In this document: piece after piece, positions 12,848 to 24,176 of the stretch
Layout: every line of letters starts with the position of its first letter
How positions within the stretch are numbered: the first letter of the stretch is position 1
Origin: Gongronella butleri
Lineage: Eukaryota; Mucoromycota; Mucoromycetes; Mucorales; Cunninghamellaceae
DNA length: 64,000 nucleotides
Assembly (NCBI GenBank): GCA_025201375.1
Contig: JAIWZP010000002.1
Location: forward strand, 558,001-622,000
Direction of reading: 5' to 3'
Position numbers and translations under genes: made by a program
Notes under the pieces: model-generated
What the model was told of the DNA's origin: nothing
The model's database searches: none
What the model saw: the letters and a program-made list of their open reading frames with translations, nothing else

Positions 12848-13510
12848 ATTAAAGGGATGAAGCAAAGAAAAAAAAAAAAGTAGGAAAAAGAGAAGGAAGA
12901 AAAGAGAGAACAACAAAAAACGTGTCTCGTCATTGGATTCGCCCGACTTGTCATGCCGACAAAACAGCCAAAGCTTGGCGCCTGGTCGTCCAATGCCCGC
13001 TCCCAGCTGCTTGTTTTTGTTTCATCTGGAATTTGGGTTTGCCGTGCCGCCTCCTTTTTATCCCTCTTTTTTGTTCGTTTGCCCGTTGGTGTTGCTTTTT
13101 ACTCTGATTTTTGCAATTGATCCGCTTACTTTTTCACTTTTTGTAAATTGCTCCACGTACATACGATCCCATGGCCATGGGGCGCGAGCGGCGTGCGGAG
13201 CTGGATCTAAAAATATGCAGAAGGAGACCGTGACAGCAAAAAATCACGTGTGATCCTTTGCCAGGTGCCCCCTTTCTTCCCCCCCCCCAATTCAAATGGG
13301 GAAAGATGACCGTGACCTCTTGTCTTCTCCGCCCTGTGTGCTGATTTGGCCACACTCTTGATCGCATCACACTTTAAAAGGACTAGTCTTTTGCCGTGAC
13401 CAGACGTAGAGTTGCATTGGCTGATGTCATCCCAAGGCAAAAAGCATGGAATTTTATTCAACGTGCTATAGGGCGCGTGCGCAATTGATGTCCCGTGGGT
13501 GTGCACAGAC
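12848..13510. other. Intergenic stretch between OSBP and Vps9 genes
   Basis: Promoter of the OSBP gene and the 3' flank of the Vps9 gene. No gene is seen. A C9 run lies near 13280. Confidence 0.5.
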
Positions 13511-13728
13511 TCATTGGGCGTGTCGTGGATCATTGAGGTCCGTGGTGCGGTCGTCGATGTCCGTATTGGGGGTAGTGGTGGTATTTTCAAGGGTGGTCTC
13601 TTCCAAGTCGATCAGGTTTTCTGCCGCCTGGTTCGCATTGTCATCTTGCGTGCCGTCCGGCGTCATGGCGGGCAATGGCTTGGCCGCTTGCGGCATGCTG
13701 GGATCTGAGATTTCAAGGAGCCTAAGGC

Positions 13729-13762
<34 letters not shown>

Positions 13763-14959
13763 AACTTTGTAACCAATTCGACTCTTTTTTTTTCAGGGGA
13801 GGTGTGGGAGTCGAAATGTGTGTTGCTTACGTGTCAATGGTGCGATTGACGTCATTTTCATTGGCCTGAAGAATCATGAAGCACACATCGGGCTCGACAT
13901 TGGGAAACATGGTGATGATGGTCTTCAAATTGTCCTCAAATATCCGTCTTGGGTCCGGGCCCTGGCGTGGCATGGGTCTGTTGGCATTGACTTGCTGCTG
14001 CTCGTGGACCAATTGCTGTTGCTGCATGTAATACTGCTGCTGCTGCTGCATCAAGACCTGTTGCTGGTGGTATTGGCGCTGGCGCTCGGGATCTTGGGTC
14101 TGTGGCGGCATAGGTATGGGTTGTTGGGGCTGCAATTGCTGCGGGTGCTGCGGCAGAGGGCGATATTGCAATGACTGCTGCTGTTGTTGCTGTTGTTGTT
14201 GCTGCTGCTGAGGATGAACCCCATATGGCGGGTGAATCTGGGCGTGTTGCTGCTGTTGCTCGTCGTCGCTGGATTCACCGAGCCCCTGGAAAATCTTGCC
14301 AACAAAGTTGAGCGGCTTTTGCATCGTCTTTTGCGCGAAATTGCTGCCCTTTTCGAGCAGGACGGCCGCCTTGGCCGGATCAAGCAGTGTTGGCGACGTC
14401 GATGATGTCGGCGCGTGCGATGGATGCACCACATTGTCGTAATTGATCTTTTGCTTGTCCTGTGCAATGTCCGGTCGCTCTTCCTTGAGCTCCTTCATCG
14501 TGCGTTCGATGTTGCTGTCAAACAAAACAACAAAAACTATGAGAAAAACGCGCAAATCGAAAATTAAGACCCACTTACGCGTCGAATTCCTCCTTGGTGA
14601 TCGACAGCGAGTTGGCTTCCATCGTCTCGATGAACGAGATCGCGCCCATCTAATTTTTTTTTTAAAAAAAAAGAGTGAACAACGCGTAAAAAAAAGAATA
14701 AAAAAGAAAGGTTACCAAATTCGTCAAGTAATAGCCAGCCTCGGCTTGCAAATGCTCGGGATTTCTAAAACGCGAGATGTACTGGACATTGGACACGAGG
14801 CGCGGCGGATTGGCGCGCAAGACCACGTAGATCAAGATGGGCAAAAACTTGTCAGCGCTGCTATCACCGTCATCCACATGTTTCAAGAGCCCTGCATCAT
14901 TAAAAAAAAAAAACGAGGCGCACATCAGTTTTTACATTCCCTGAATGCGCTCCATGGAC

Positions 14960-14994
<35 letters not shown>

Positions 14995-16386
14995 AAAGAT
15001 GACTTTGCAGCAATTCAGAATACAAATGAGCTTGTCGCGCGGAGCCTTGTAATTGTTGATTTTGAGCAGCTCTATAAAAAGGAGAGTCTTTGTCAGCCAT
15101 TGAAAAAAAAAACGACGTGGACACCAACGTACCTGACTCGGCAAAGGTCAAAAAGGACTCATTGTGCTCTGTTTCTGCAATGTCGAGGTGCTTTTCGCGG
15201 ATCCATCGGAAAATGCTGATTTTCTGCTGCAAGATTTCGTCGCGCTCCTTGTCGTCGGTGGTGCTGGGCGAGAACGTGCTGCAAAAGAAGATTAAATGAG
15301 CCCGGGATTTGTTCATGTTCGCCGCCAAATGCGGGTCACTTACGCATGGTATAATCGATTCATCACAAGCTTCTCCATTCCTTCTTTGGCATTCTCAAAC
15401 TCCTGCTCCGTGCAGAATTTCCATACTTCGCACTCGCGCATCTTGACAAAGATGAACTAAAAATGGCCAGTCAGCCCAAATTGCGCGCGCCAACGGTGTC
15501 CCTTACGTCTAAAAAGTCTTGAATAATCTTGATTTGCTCATTGACAGCCCAGGGACGGCGATGGAACGCCTGCAAGAAACTTTTTTTTTTCGCAAAAAAA
15601 TGATTGTCAGTCTGTGCTTTTTTTTTTTTCCTTTTTCTTATGTGCCTCTTGTTGCCACCTTACCTTTTGAAGTAACGAGTAATGGGACTAGCGGCACGTC
15701 GTCTCATTTGGAAAAGAAACTTGTTAAAATCAAAGGGCACGTCGGCGGGTGGTGGCAGAGGCTTTTGCTTCATGTCTGCAAGCGATGCACGTCGTGCCTC
15801 ATCCTGACTGGCCGTCGAATGGATCGTCGCTTGGTCTATTTAAAAACAGAAAAAAAACAGGGCGGTCAGCTTCTTTTTGACGCGCTTTTGCCTTTTTCAA
15901 TTTTTTTTTTATCTTTACCGGACGTGGTGCCATCATGGCTAGGGTCATTGTCGTTGAATTGATTAAAAATATATTGCAGCTCCTCATTGCGCGAGTCGTT
16001 GGGTTGGTCGTGCGCGTCGTCATCGCCATGGGCATCCATGTCCAATTGGTCCGTGTCGCGCGTCGGGTGCTCACCGTGCTGCTGCTGTTGCTGTTGCTGC
16101 TGCTTTTGCTGGCTGCGTTCGGGCGTGGTGGTGGTTGACCTAGAAAACAAGGAAATTGAGCGCCTTTTGCTCTTGTTTTTTTATGCCTTTTTTTCTCGTT
16201 TTACCTAGACGGAGGGGGCGTGTCTTGCAATATGTCATCCAGGTCGGCCTGCTGCTCTTGGCGGAGCGCCTCCTTTTCATCCATATAGTCGCTGTCGTCG
16301 TCCACGGTCGCCTTGGCCATTAGTTGCGCACTGAGATCCTGCGCATCGCCGTCCTTTGCCGAGGCTGTCGCTTTCGAGGGATCCAT
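13511..16386 (-). CDS. VPS9: Vps9-domain Rab5 exchange factor with C-terminal CUE domain
   Basis: About eleven exons; the first ends near 16206 and the last spans 13511-13721. The order of parts matches yeast Vps9: an acidic, Gln-rich N-terminus; a helical bundle ([20 protein letters not shown]); and a VPS9 catalytic domain with the conserved Asp/Pro pair in [18 protein letters not shown] and Tyr in [19 protein letters not shown] polyglutamine linker of more than 90 residues follows, then a CUE ubiquitin-binding domain ([36 protein letters not shown]). Vps9 activates Rab5/Vps21 on endosomes and the CUE domain reads monoubiquitinated cargo. The long polyQ linker (14020-14260) has mixed CAG/CAA codons on the sense strand. 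The stop is TGA at 13511-13513. Confidence 0.93.
13730..13760 (-). repeat. 31-base T tract (sense) at a Vps9 intron acceptor
   Basis: Read on the gene strand, this is an uninterrupted T run just before GGCCTTAG, the acceptor of the last intron. It behaves as an expanded polypyrimidine tract. Confidence 0.8.
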
Positions 16387-18837
16387 TAAAAAAAAATGAA
16401 AAAAAAGGTGGAAGTGAATAAGCACAAAGAAAAGAGAAAAAAAAAAAGATAGACAATCGGGGTGTCGCCCCTTTTGGCCCCCCCTCTCGCCTTGCCAAAT
16501 ATGGACCCGTGACGCCTCGGCCTGCAAATCTTCTGCTCTTGCCGCCTGAACAGATCACAAGAGAAGAATCACCGCCACCTGCCTCATGATCGTCAGAAGT
16601 GAAAAAAAAAAAGCATTCGCGCAACAATAAAGACTCGCGCATCTAGTGAATTTGCTGTAATTGACCTTTTTTCCACCACTGAGCCGCGATACAGTCTTGT
16701 GCGACTCGACGATGAGCGGCCCAGCATCGCTTGTGCATCAATCGTGCACGTGTCGCACGCCAAACACGAGCCGTTAACGTGAAAACCAGCATTTGCACAC
16801 TAAAGAAATGTAAAAAACGCGGCTTTGCTCTGTTTTTTAAATAAAAAAAAGTCGAGCATCATGCAAGCGCTGTGGCTGTCTTCCAATTGAAAGCCAAACA
16901 CGCTTCGTGTGCTTCTGTTCCCGCCGAATAACTATTCAGAAGTACACATTTTGTTCATTTCCTTTTATTTTTCCCGACACACTTATTCAAATGCTCTCAA
17001 ATTTTAATCAGTTGGTAGTGGAAACAAAAGTCTATTGGCTTCAAAATTTCTCGGCGGCCGGCTGTCTGATGATTGAAAAAATGGCATTAAAAGTACTTTT
17101 ATAGTATTTCACACGCTCCTCAGTGGGCACATTACTTACAAGTCTTTTTTGCTCTCATTTTCAGCAATTTCAGCCTTGTTTTACACATGAGCCGGGCCTC
17201 CGGACATGGTACTCGCTAGACGACGCGCAATCATGATTTTCAAAAATGACGGATTTTCCTAGGGGTAGGGTCAAGGATTTGAAAATGGCCAAACCAAGGT
17301 CCTCAGATCGCCACGCCATTCAACCCCGCGGTAGATGGTCCTCTATGACGGAAGAAAATCAAATAAAAACAAGACGTTCATTGGCTAGTTTCGGCGTAAA
17401 ATGCGTTTTGGTGATTATTTTCGACTCAAGATCAGCTCAACGAAAAGTACATATATCTCGATGAAACACGCACCATTAGAAAGAGCATGGGTTGCTTCGT
17501 ATGTGGCCATTGGTGATCAACTAAAAATGTAATTTTTTTGGCATTTTTGACGCGATTCAAAGTTAATAGGCATTTTCGACGCGTGATAAACCGCGTCAAA
17601 TGTCTAGCTTTATGCGCCTGTTTCTAATCATTCTCACATACCTTGGGTGCATATTGCTACAGTAGTGAACGCGTCGGCGAAGCTTACTGACGTGTTCTTC
17701 CCGTGCAAATTGCGGTTGAAATTTAATCTAAAATTGCCCATTGCTCGTCACCAAGTAGATGGACCCCATTCTTTTTTTGTCACTTTCGTGGTTTCTCCAT
17801 TCGCTTTATCTTGTGTGCAAGTTTTGCGCAATTCTGGAGACCTAATTTTTCAATTTTGGTTTGAGAGCTCGGTCAAGGCTGATTTTGGATTTGCGCCTGG
17901 TGCGCTTTAAACGTCTCGGACAAGGTGCAAGTCAATTTTTATTCCATTATACCACGTTGACTGCACACAATGCAGCGCGTTTCAGATCTCTAAAACGACA
18001 GGTTGGCTCGCTGTGCCCAAATTCGCTTCTAAAACGACTAGTAATTAGTCATCTGTGGAGAAACGTTTCCAAACGATCTTATGTTTCAACCAGGTGATCA
18101 TTAGCATAAAAAAAGCCCCACGACTTCAATTTTTGAACTTCGTTGGTAATGAAAATCCTGGGTTGGTTTATGCTATTTCGCGCAAAGATTGCATTTTGGC
18201 GGCTCGTTCCCTGGAAAACTCCTCAGCATCATCCCGGAGGCCAAGCACTGGTATGGCCCTGTTGTCATGATTCATTAGAGGCATCGGATGGCTTGAAATA
18301 AATATGATTTTGCCGAGTAAACAACAAAAGAAAATGACTTTTCTGCTGTGTTTGCTTCCACTTTTTCGCTGACCGCTAGGGAAATCTCGCAAGTCATTAT
18401 TGGGTGCGTTAAAGTGGGATTTTGCACCATTTCTGGGCACCAAAACGACAAGAAAAATGACTGGAATGGACAATGTACTAGTTCAAACAACGTGAAAATT
18501 CTCGGATTTCACGAATTTTGTAGCTCTCAAAGCGTCCATGTGCTTGCGCTCATGGCGATCACAAGCCCACTGGGCTCCATTGATGTGCTGCTTGTATTTG
18601 ATCAAGGCGATGAAAAGTCACTTGGCGCGTTTTTCGGCAAATTGAGCTTTTTTTGGCGCATCGACGGCGCGTGTCGCACAAAATAAAGTGTCTTGTGTTT
18701 TTTTTTCTATCATAATATTTATTTGGTATCGTAATCAAGTGGATAAACAATAAAAAATTTACATAAGTCTATAGGTCCTTTTGATAAAAAAGGAGATGGA
18801 GGAGGTTGGAAAGGAGAAAAAGGGGGCATATGCTTGA
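16387..18837. other. Gene-free 2.4 kb stretch with decayed repeats
   Basis: Holds the Vps9 promoter side and the 3' flank of the MCT-type transporter gene. No protein family is recognised on either strand. Parts of 17400-18200 resemble segments at 10.7 kb and 57.9 kb, and GTGATCA words recur. Probably the remains of a non-autonomous or old mobile element. Confidence 0.5.
17560..17870 (+). repeat. Dispersed degenerate repeat, copy B
   Basis: The right part (17738-17870) matches copy A near 10.75 kb. The left part (CGACGCGTGA at 17576 and TTGGGTGCAT.TTGCT at 17643) matches copy C at 57.94-58.02 kb. The shared order of words links the three segments into one family. By-eye comparison only. Confidence 0.4.
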
Positions 18838-20463
18838 TTAGATGATGCAGAAGAACTTGCCATTGCTACGCAGATGGCGCAAGTACAAGACGACGAGGCC
18901 GCCGGCGACGGTGGGCGCGCCGGAGAATTGGATGGCGGCGGTCCAGCCAAATTGCTGAAGGAGGATGCCAGCGATGGCGGGGCCCACGAGGCTGCCAAAG
19001 AACGCAATCGAATAGGCCATGCCAATACCCTGCTGGATCTTGCGCACGCCCACAATATCGGCGAGAATGGCGGGCAAAAGGCTCACAAAGACGCTCGAAG
19101 TGAGGCCATAGAGCACGCAAAAGCCGACATAGACGTTGTACGATGTAGAGAATTGCCACATGACCATAGCAAAGATGCCTAGAAACAAAGAAAAAAAATG
19201 GGTCAGCGACTGCGACTGTGGTTTCGTTTCCGTTTTTTTTTTTAAATCATACCAGCAGCCAAGGAAGTGCCAGCAAGCATGTTGAGTTTGCCGAGGCGGT
19301 CGGCAAAGAAGCCACAGATGATACGCGAGACGGCATTCATACCGGACATGACAGAGACCATGTTGGCGCCGGTTTCGATGTCGTAGCCGAGGTAGGTGGC
19401 GTATTGGGGCGCGAGGAAGTAGGGAGCAAGGTAGCCAAAGGTGGCGAGGAAGCCATAAACGAGCAAAATGACGAATTCGCGGTTAACAATAGACGTGTCG
19501 ATGATGCTGCTAAAGTACGAGCCCTTGATGGTTGGGCGGTGCTTGGAGAAGGCCAAGGCAGTGGCAATGATAAGAAGACCAAAGCCAAAGGCGCCAAGAA
19601 CGCGCAAAGCCTGTCTGTAGCCGAGTGTTTCGATCAAATGCGTCGTCATTGGGCTCAATGACACACCGCCAATGCCAGATGCGCTCACAGCAATACCTGT
19701 AACAATGTGGAAGAATAAAAAAATGAGCAAAAAAGCGCATTTCGAGCGCGATTCCTCGCGTTTTTCTTTTTTCTTTTTTTCTTTTTTTCTTTGTTCTTAC
19801 CAACAGCAAAAGCGCGATTGCGCGAAAAGAATTGAGCGGGCAGTGCGACGGACGAAGAGAAGAGGAGACCACAGCCGATACCAAAGAGGAGGCCTTGGGC
19901 GAGGTAAATGTGCCAGAGTTGGGTCGCGTAGCTGCAGAGAATAAGCGCGAGTGGCGCGATGATGGTGCCAATGGCCATGGTGCCGCGATAACCGAGCTTG
20001 GCAATGATGGGAGGCAGCACAAGGCCGCTGCAAAGAAGAATGGCGGATGTCATGTTGCCCACAAATGAAATGGCAAACGTGTTTGTCTGTCCTTCATAGA
20101 TCGTCAAGTACAATTGCTGGAAATTGCCCCATCTACAGTGCGCAAAAAAAAAAAATAGATCAGAAAAAGTGGCAAGGAAATTGGATAAAAAAAAAAGCAG
20201 GATACTTACGAGAAGACCATGCCGAAACAGAAAAAGTTGACGAGAAAAGGGGACAAGAGCACGATCCAGCCCTTTTTGTTGTCGCGCCAGCCCTCGCCCT
20301 TGATTTCTTCTTCTTCCTCGGGCAATGGGGCCTTGGCTTCGCCAAAAGAAGCTTCAACGTCCGACAATGGCTCACCAGGAAGGGTCACGTCGGCATTGGA
20401 CGACGATGCCGTCGAGGCAAGGCGATCTTGGTGCTCATCAGGCGTGGAGTGGGATGCTGTCAT
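18838..20463 (-). CDS. Major facilitator transporter, monocarboxylate-transporter (MCT) type
   Basis: Five exons encode about 470 residues. The cytosolic N-terminus is acidic (about residues 1-60, ending EEEEEIKGEGW). It is followed by DNKKGWIVLLSPFLVNFFCFGMVFSWGNF, the usual first helix of fungal MCT-like carriers. Twelve hydrophobic segments follow, in two halves of six, with ...GIGCGLLFSSSVALPAQFFSRNRAFAVGIAVSASGIGG between helices 4 and 5, and GMNAVSRIICGFFADRLGKLN as the central loop. Likely a plasma-membrane or organelle transporter of monocarboxylates or a related small organic anion. Substrate cannot be told from sequence. The gene ends FFCII with TAA at 18838-18840. Confidence 0.9.
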
Positions 20464-21533
20464 TGTTTAGTGTGTAGATTGGTGTGTAGAATACAAAGAG
20501 AAAAGATTGTAATTTAGTGAAGAAAAAAAAAATCCAAGTTCCATGAACGCGCCTTTATATACTTTGGATCCAATTGTGTCTTGTGAGGGTGAAGTGGCAC
20601 ACACTTATCATGAACGACATGTGGACAACGGATGTGGGATTATAAAAAACGCGGTGTGGATCTGTGCGACGCCATTCGGCTCATCCAAACACTTGATGAT
20701 GGCCATGTCAAATCGAAGAATCCAAAGAATCGAGGCAATACAAGTGTGGAGCATGCGCAAATGTGGTCAGACAATTGCTAAATGTGGTAGACGCGACACA
20801 AACTCGGATGAAGCATTTTTCCTCGTTTTGTGATCCGCACCTTTTCTTCGTTTTTGCATCGCCTTGGCTGACCATCAACTGATCGCGTGTGCGACCCGAA
20901 ATTAAAAGTCAGCGGAAGTCCTCGGTTAAACTGGGACCATCAACACATTGAGGAAGAACCAAAGGTGCGGGCTCAAGGAAGGTTAAAAAATAAAAAGTTG
21001 CGGGATCGGCAGATCCATGGCGACTATGGCAGCCATGAATGTGCCCTGTGCGTATTTAGCAACTTGGACCATGCTGATCCTTTACAAAAGCGACACCATT
21101 CACGGCCAAAGCACCCCATTGTGCATGCATCAAGCGCCAAAATAAAAAAGATAAAAAAGCAAGAGAAATCAAACATTGATGCGGAGCGCATGCGCCTGAC
21201 GCGCCCCCTTTTACCACTTCTTTGTGTTTCTTGCATGAGCAAAGCGTCACGTGTATTTTAGGCCTATTCATGGGTATTTTTTTCGCACTTTGGGTCCCAA
21301 CAAAACAAAAAACACAAGAAAAAAAAACTGGCGCGGAAAAAAATCATGCACAGGCTGAGCCGCCGCGCGCCCATTTGAAACTCGGGTCGTCGGGGCGGCT
21401 GCCTTTTTCGTATTTTTGTCTCACCTTCCGCAATGGCGGTTTCTTCTTTTTTCCTCTTTCCACGTCCTTTTCACGTTTTAGCGCCTGTACACCCCAACAG
21501 CCACCACCCGCTCGTTTTCTGTTTTTTTTTATC
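20464..21533. other. Divergent intergenic region, transporter / hexokinase-like
   Basis: About 1.07 kb between divergent start codons. It holds the promoters of both genes and no recognised gene. Confidence 0.6.
20554..20561 (-). promoter_or_regulatory. TATA box of the MCT-type transporter gene
   Basis: TATATAAA read on the minus strand, about 91 nt before the start codon at 20463. Confidence 0.5.
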
Positions 21534-23189
21534 ATGTTCCAGCCGCCTTCCGCACCGTCGACGCCGTCCATTTTGACCGAGTCCATGCCGGGCAATGCGG
21601 CGCAAGTCAAGGTGCTGGAAGAGCTACGTGCACAATTTACAGTGACAACAGCTATGCTGCAGGCGATCAGCGAAGCCATGCTTGGGTCTATGGAGCGTGG
21701 TCTTGCGGCGCCTGCGACGGGACAAGAGGAGGACGCGCCAAAGGGGGCGATGCCCATGTTGCCATCTTGCATTTACACGCATCCTACAGGCGATGAGGTG
21801 GGCGAGGCCGTGACGCTCGAATTGACGGGGGAATTCGTCAAGGTGTACTTGGTCCATTTGCAGGGCCAAGAAAAAGTGGAGATCAAGCAGAAAAAATTCC
21901 ACTTGGACGCCGCAATTCACCGGTCATCGCTGCAACAATTGCTCGACACGCTTGCCTCCATGGTTGATCAATTCCTTTCGTCCGTCGGACGCAATCACCA
22001 AGGCCCCGTTCTTCCACTCGGCTTTGTCGTGTCCTTCCCACTCATCCAGGACTCCATCCACCGCGCGTCCGTCGCCCATTGGTCGAAATCTTTCAATCTT
22101 TCCGGTTTTGAGGGCAAAAACATAGCCGAGATCCTCCAGATCGCCTGCCAACGCCTCAAGCTGCCCATCAAGGTCGTCGCCGTCGTCAACAATGCCAGTA
22201 AGCATGGCCATTGCGCCAAGCATCGCGCGTCAAATGCGAATTTCTTGTTTTTTTTTCTGAACGTTTTTTTTTTTATTTATTTTAACCACGCGCCAGCTGC
22301 GAGTTTGCTTGCCAACGACTACCGCCGCAAGAATACCCTCGTGTCGTGCGCCATCAGCACAGGCACCAATGCAGGTATGACGCGCTTTGGACGCGCTTTT
22401 TTTGTCTTTTTTTGTCTTTTTTTTCTTTTTTATATTTGTATTGACCCATCTTTCATCCTGATCTTCCCCCCCCCCCTTTTTTTAGCCTACTGGGAGACGA
22501 CATCGTGCATCCAAAAGAAGCTACAGGGGCAAGGCGACGAGACGATCATCAACACGGAATGGAGCACTTTTGGCGAATCATGTGCTGGTGTGCTGCCTGT
22601 GACGATGTACGACAATCGTCTGAACCGGCATTCGGAGCACCATGGCAAGAATGTGTACGAAAAGATGGTTTCTGGGCGGTATTTGGGCGAATTGGTGCGA
22701 TGGATCCTTGTGGAGCTGCTTGATCGGCGTCTTTTGTTCGATGGCGAGTATACCACGGAATTGAACACGCCGTACGCCTTTGACACGTCGTACATTGCGC
22801 AGATTGCGAGCGACGTGTCGCCACAGTTGGACATTACGGGCCACATTCTCGAGGACGTGATGGGTCTTTCGTCGTCGACACTGACTACGCGCAAGATGGT
22901 CAAGGTTGTGTGCGAACTCGTGTGTCAACGCGCCGCGCGCCTTGTTGCCGCAGGCATTGCCACCGTCATCAACAAGCGCGTGCCTGATCTCGCCGCCGCA
23001 AGCGAGCGTGTCACCGTCAGCATTGAGGGCAGCGTTTACGATTCGCTTCCCTCGTTTCCGCGCCGCCTTCACGAAGGCCTGCGCCGCCTTTTTGGCACCG
23101 ACCTCGTCAGTCGCATTGACATCAAGGTCACAAAGGACGACAATGGCATTGGCGGCGCCATTGCCGCCATCATGGCTCAACAAACTTAG
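21534..23189 (+). CDS. Hexokinase-like protein lacking catalytic residues (probable pseudoenzyme)
   Basis: Exons 21534-22197, 22297-22374 and 22486-23189 give 481 codons, the normal length of a fungal hexokinase. The fold is clear: LGFVVSFPLIQDSIHRASVAHWSKSF (sugar-binding segment), NTEWSTFG, VSGRYLGELVR and SIEGSVYDSLPSFPRRLHEGLRRL. Three functional motifs are altered. The phosphate-1 motif, normally DLGGTNFR, reads ELTGEFVKV. The catalytic motif, normally NDTxGTL, reads NNATASL across the first intron, so the catalytic Asp is Asn and the Gly is Ala. The phosphate-2 motif GTGTN reads STGTN. The gene is otherwise intact with good splice sites, so it is not a decayed copy. Filamentous ascomycetes have similar non-catalytic hexokinases (HxkC/XprF, HxkD) with regulatory roles; a like role here is inference. 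Confidence 0.9.
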   Translation: MFQPPSAPSTPSILTESMPGNAAQVKVLEELRAQFTVTTAMLQAISEAMLGSMERGLAAPATGQEEDAPKGAMPMLPSCIYTHPTGDEVGEAVTLELTGEFVKVYLVHLQGQEKVEIKQKKFHLDAAIHRSSLQQLLDTLASMVDQFLSSVGRNHQGPVLPLGFVVSFPLIQDSIHRASVAHWSKSFNLSGFEGKNIAEILQIACQRLKLPIKVVAVVNNASKHGHCAKHRASNANFLFFFLNVFFFIYFNHAPAASLLANDYRRKNTLVSCAISTGTNAGMTRFGRAFFVFFCLFFLFYICIDPSFILIFPPPLFLAYWETTSCIQKKLQGQGDETIINTEWSTFGESCAGVLPVTMYDNRLNRHSEHHGKNVYEKMVSGRYLGELVRWILVELLDRRLLFDGEYTTELNTPYAFDTSYIAQIASDVSPQLDITGHILEDVMGLSSSTLTTRKMVKVVCELVCQRAARLVAAGIATVINKRVPDLAAASERVTVSIEGSVYDSLPSFPRRLHEGLRRLFGTDLVSRIDIKVTKDDNGIGGAIAAIMAQQT

Positions 23190-23353
23190 AAAATCGATAA
23201 GAAATAAAAATCGCTCATTTTTTTTTGCATGAATTTGCCAGCCTTTGCCCGTCCTCTTAAGGCAAGTGGGAAAAGCTCAAGGGCCTCATCCCAGCTTGTT
23301 TTTTTTTGACACTTTTTTTTTCTTCTTTTCAACCCTTTTCTCTTCCTTTTATC

Positions 23354-23891
23354 ATGTTTTCCTTGGCCACCCGTCGCTCGATCCGTCTTTTACACACCGA
23401 AGCCGGCGCTGCCGTTGCCGTGCCACCACCACGAGGTACGTTGAGCCGCAAAAAGTAGGGGGGACCAGGCAAGATCTCACTTTTTTATTGTATTTTTTCC
23501 ACCAAAAAGGCGATATCAAGGATGTCAATGATTTCTTGACCAAGATTGGCCGTGGTTGCAACGAATTCAGCGACAAATTCGAGGTAAAAAGAGGTGCAGC
23601 TTCGAGCTTGCGTATCTGAGAGCTCAATTTTCGTCTTTTTAGTCTTGGGATGCCTTGTTCACAAGCAACAGCGAGGTGATGAGAGCCGAGTTGGGCATCC
23701 CCACAAAGCACCGCAAGTAAGCACCTAAAAATAACGATTTGAGGGGGCATACACGTGCCATTGCGCGGCTGAATTGCTGATTATTTTCTTTTTTTGCTGT
23801 TTCTGTCAGGTACATCCTTGGCTGGGTGGAAAAGTACAAGCAGGGCAGTGACCTTCATGCCATTGGCACGTCTCAAAAGAAAAAGTGGTAG
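23354..23891 (+). CDS. FYV4: Mitochondrial small-subunit ribosomal protein mS41 (IGR-motif, Fyv4)
   Basis: Four exons encode about 104 residues. The N-terminus MFSLATRRSIRLLHTEA looks like a mitochondrial presequence (Arg/Ser/Leu, no acids). The core has the IGR motif FLTKIGRGCNEFSDKFESWDALF, then ELGIPTKHRKYILGWVEKYKQG, as in Fyv4/mS41. It is a component of the mitochondrial ribosome small subunit. First intron donor is GTACGT, and the third exon joins at KFE-SWD. An AATAAA-like signal lies in the 3' flank near 23914. Confidence 0.9.
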
Positions 23892-24176
23892 AAGCATTCT
23901 ATGAATAGACTTGAATAAAAAAAAAAGCGCAGTAAAATACAAGGATGGGCTGGAATGGGCTGCCAAGGAATGTGTTTCTCCAATGAGCAATAAGCAAGCG
24001 TCGTATGCTTGTTGCTTGTTTACTCAATCTGGGGTCACGGGATCGGTGATGAGAGGGTGATCCATAGAGCGGGACCACAAAAACGCAAAAAAAAAAAAGC
24101 AAAACAACAAAATCTCGCACTTTTTTTTTTTTTGCTCTTCTTCTCCCCACCTCACTTTTTCTCCACACGCCCCACC

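Noticed and set aside
13818..14405. Leu-rich open frames opposite the Vps9 polyQ linker
   Set aside because: CAG/CAA repeats read as CTG/TTG on the other strand give Leu runs that imitate membrane helices. The Vps9 exons on the minus strand explain the stretch.
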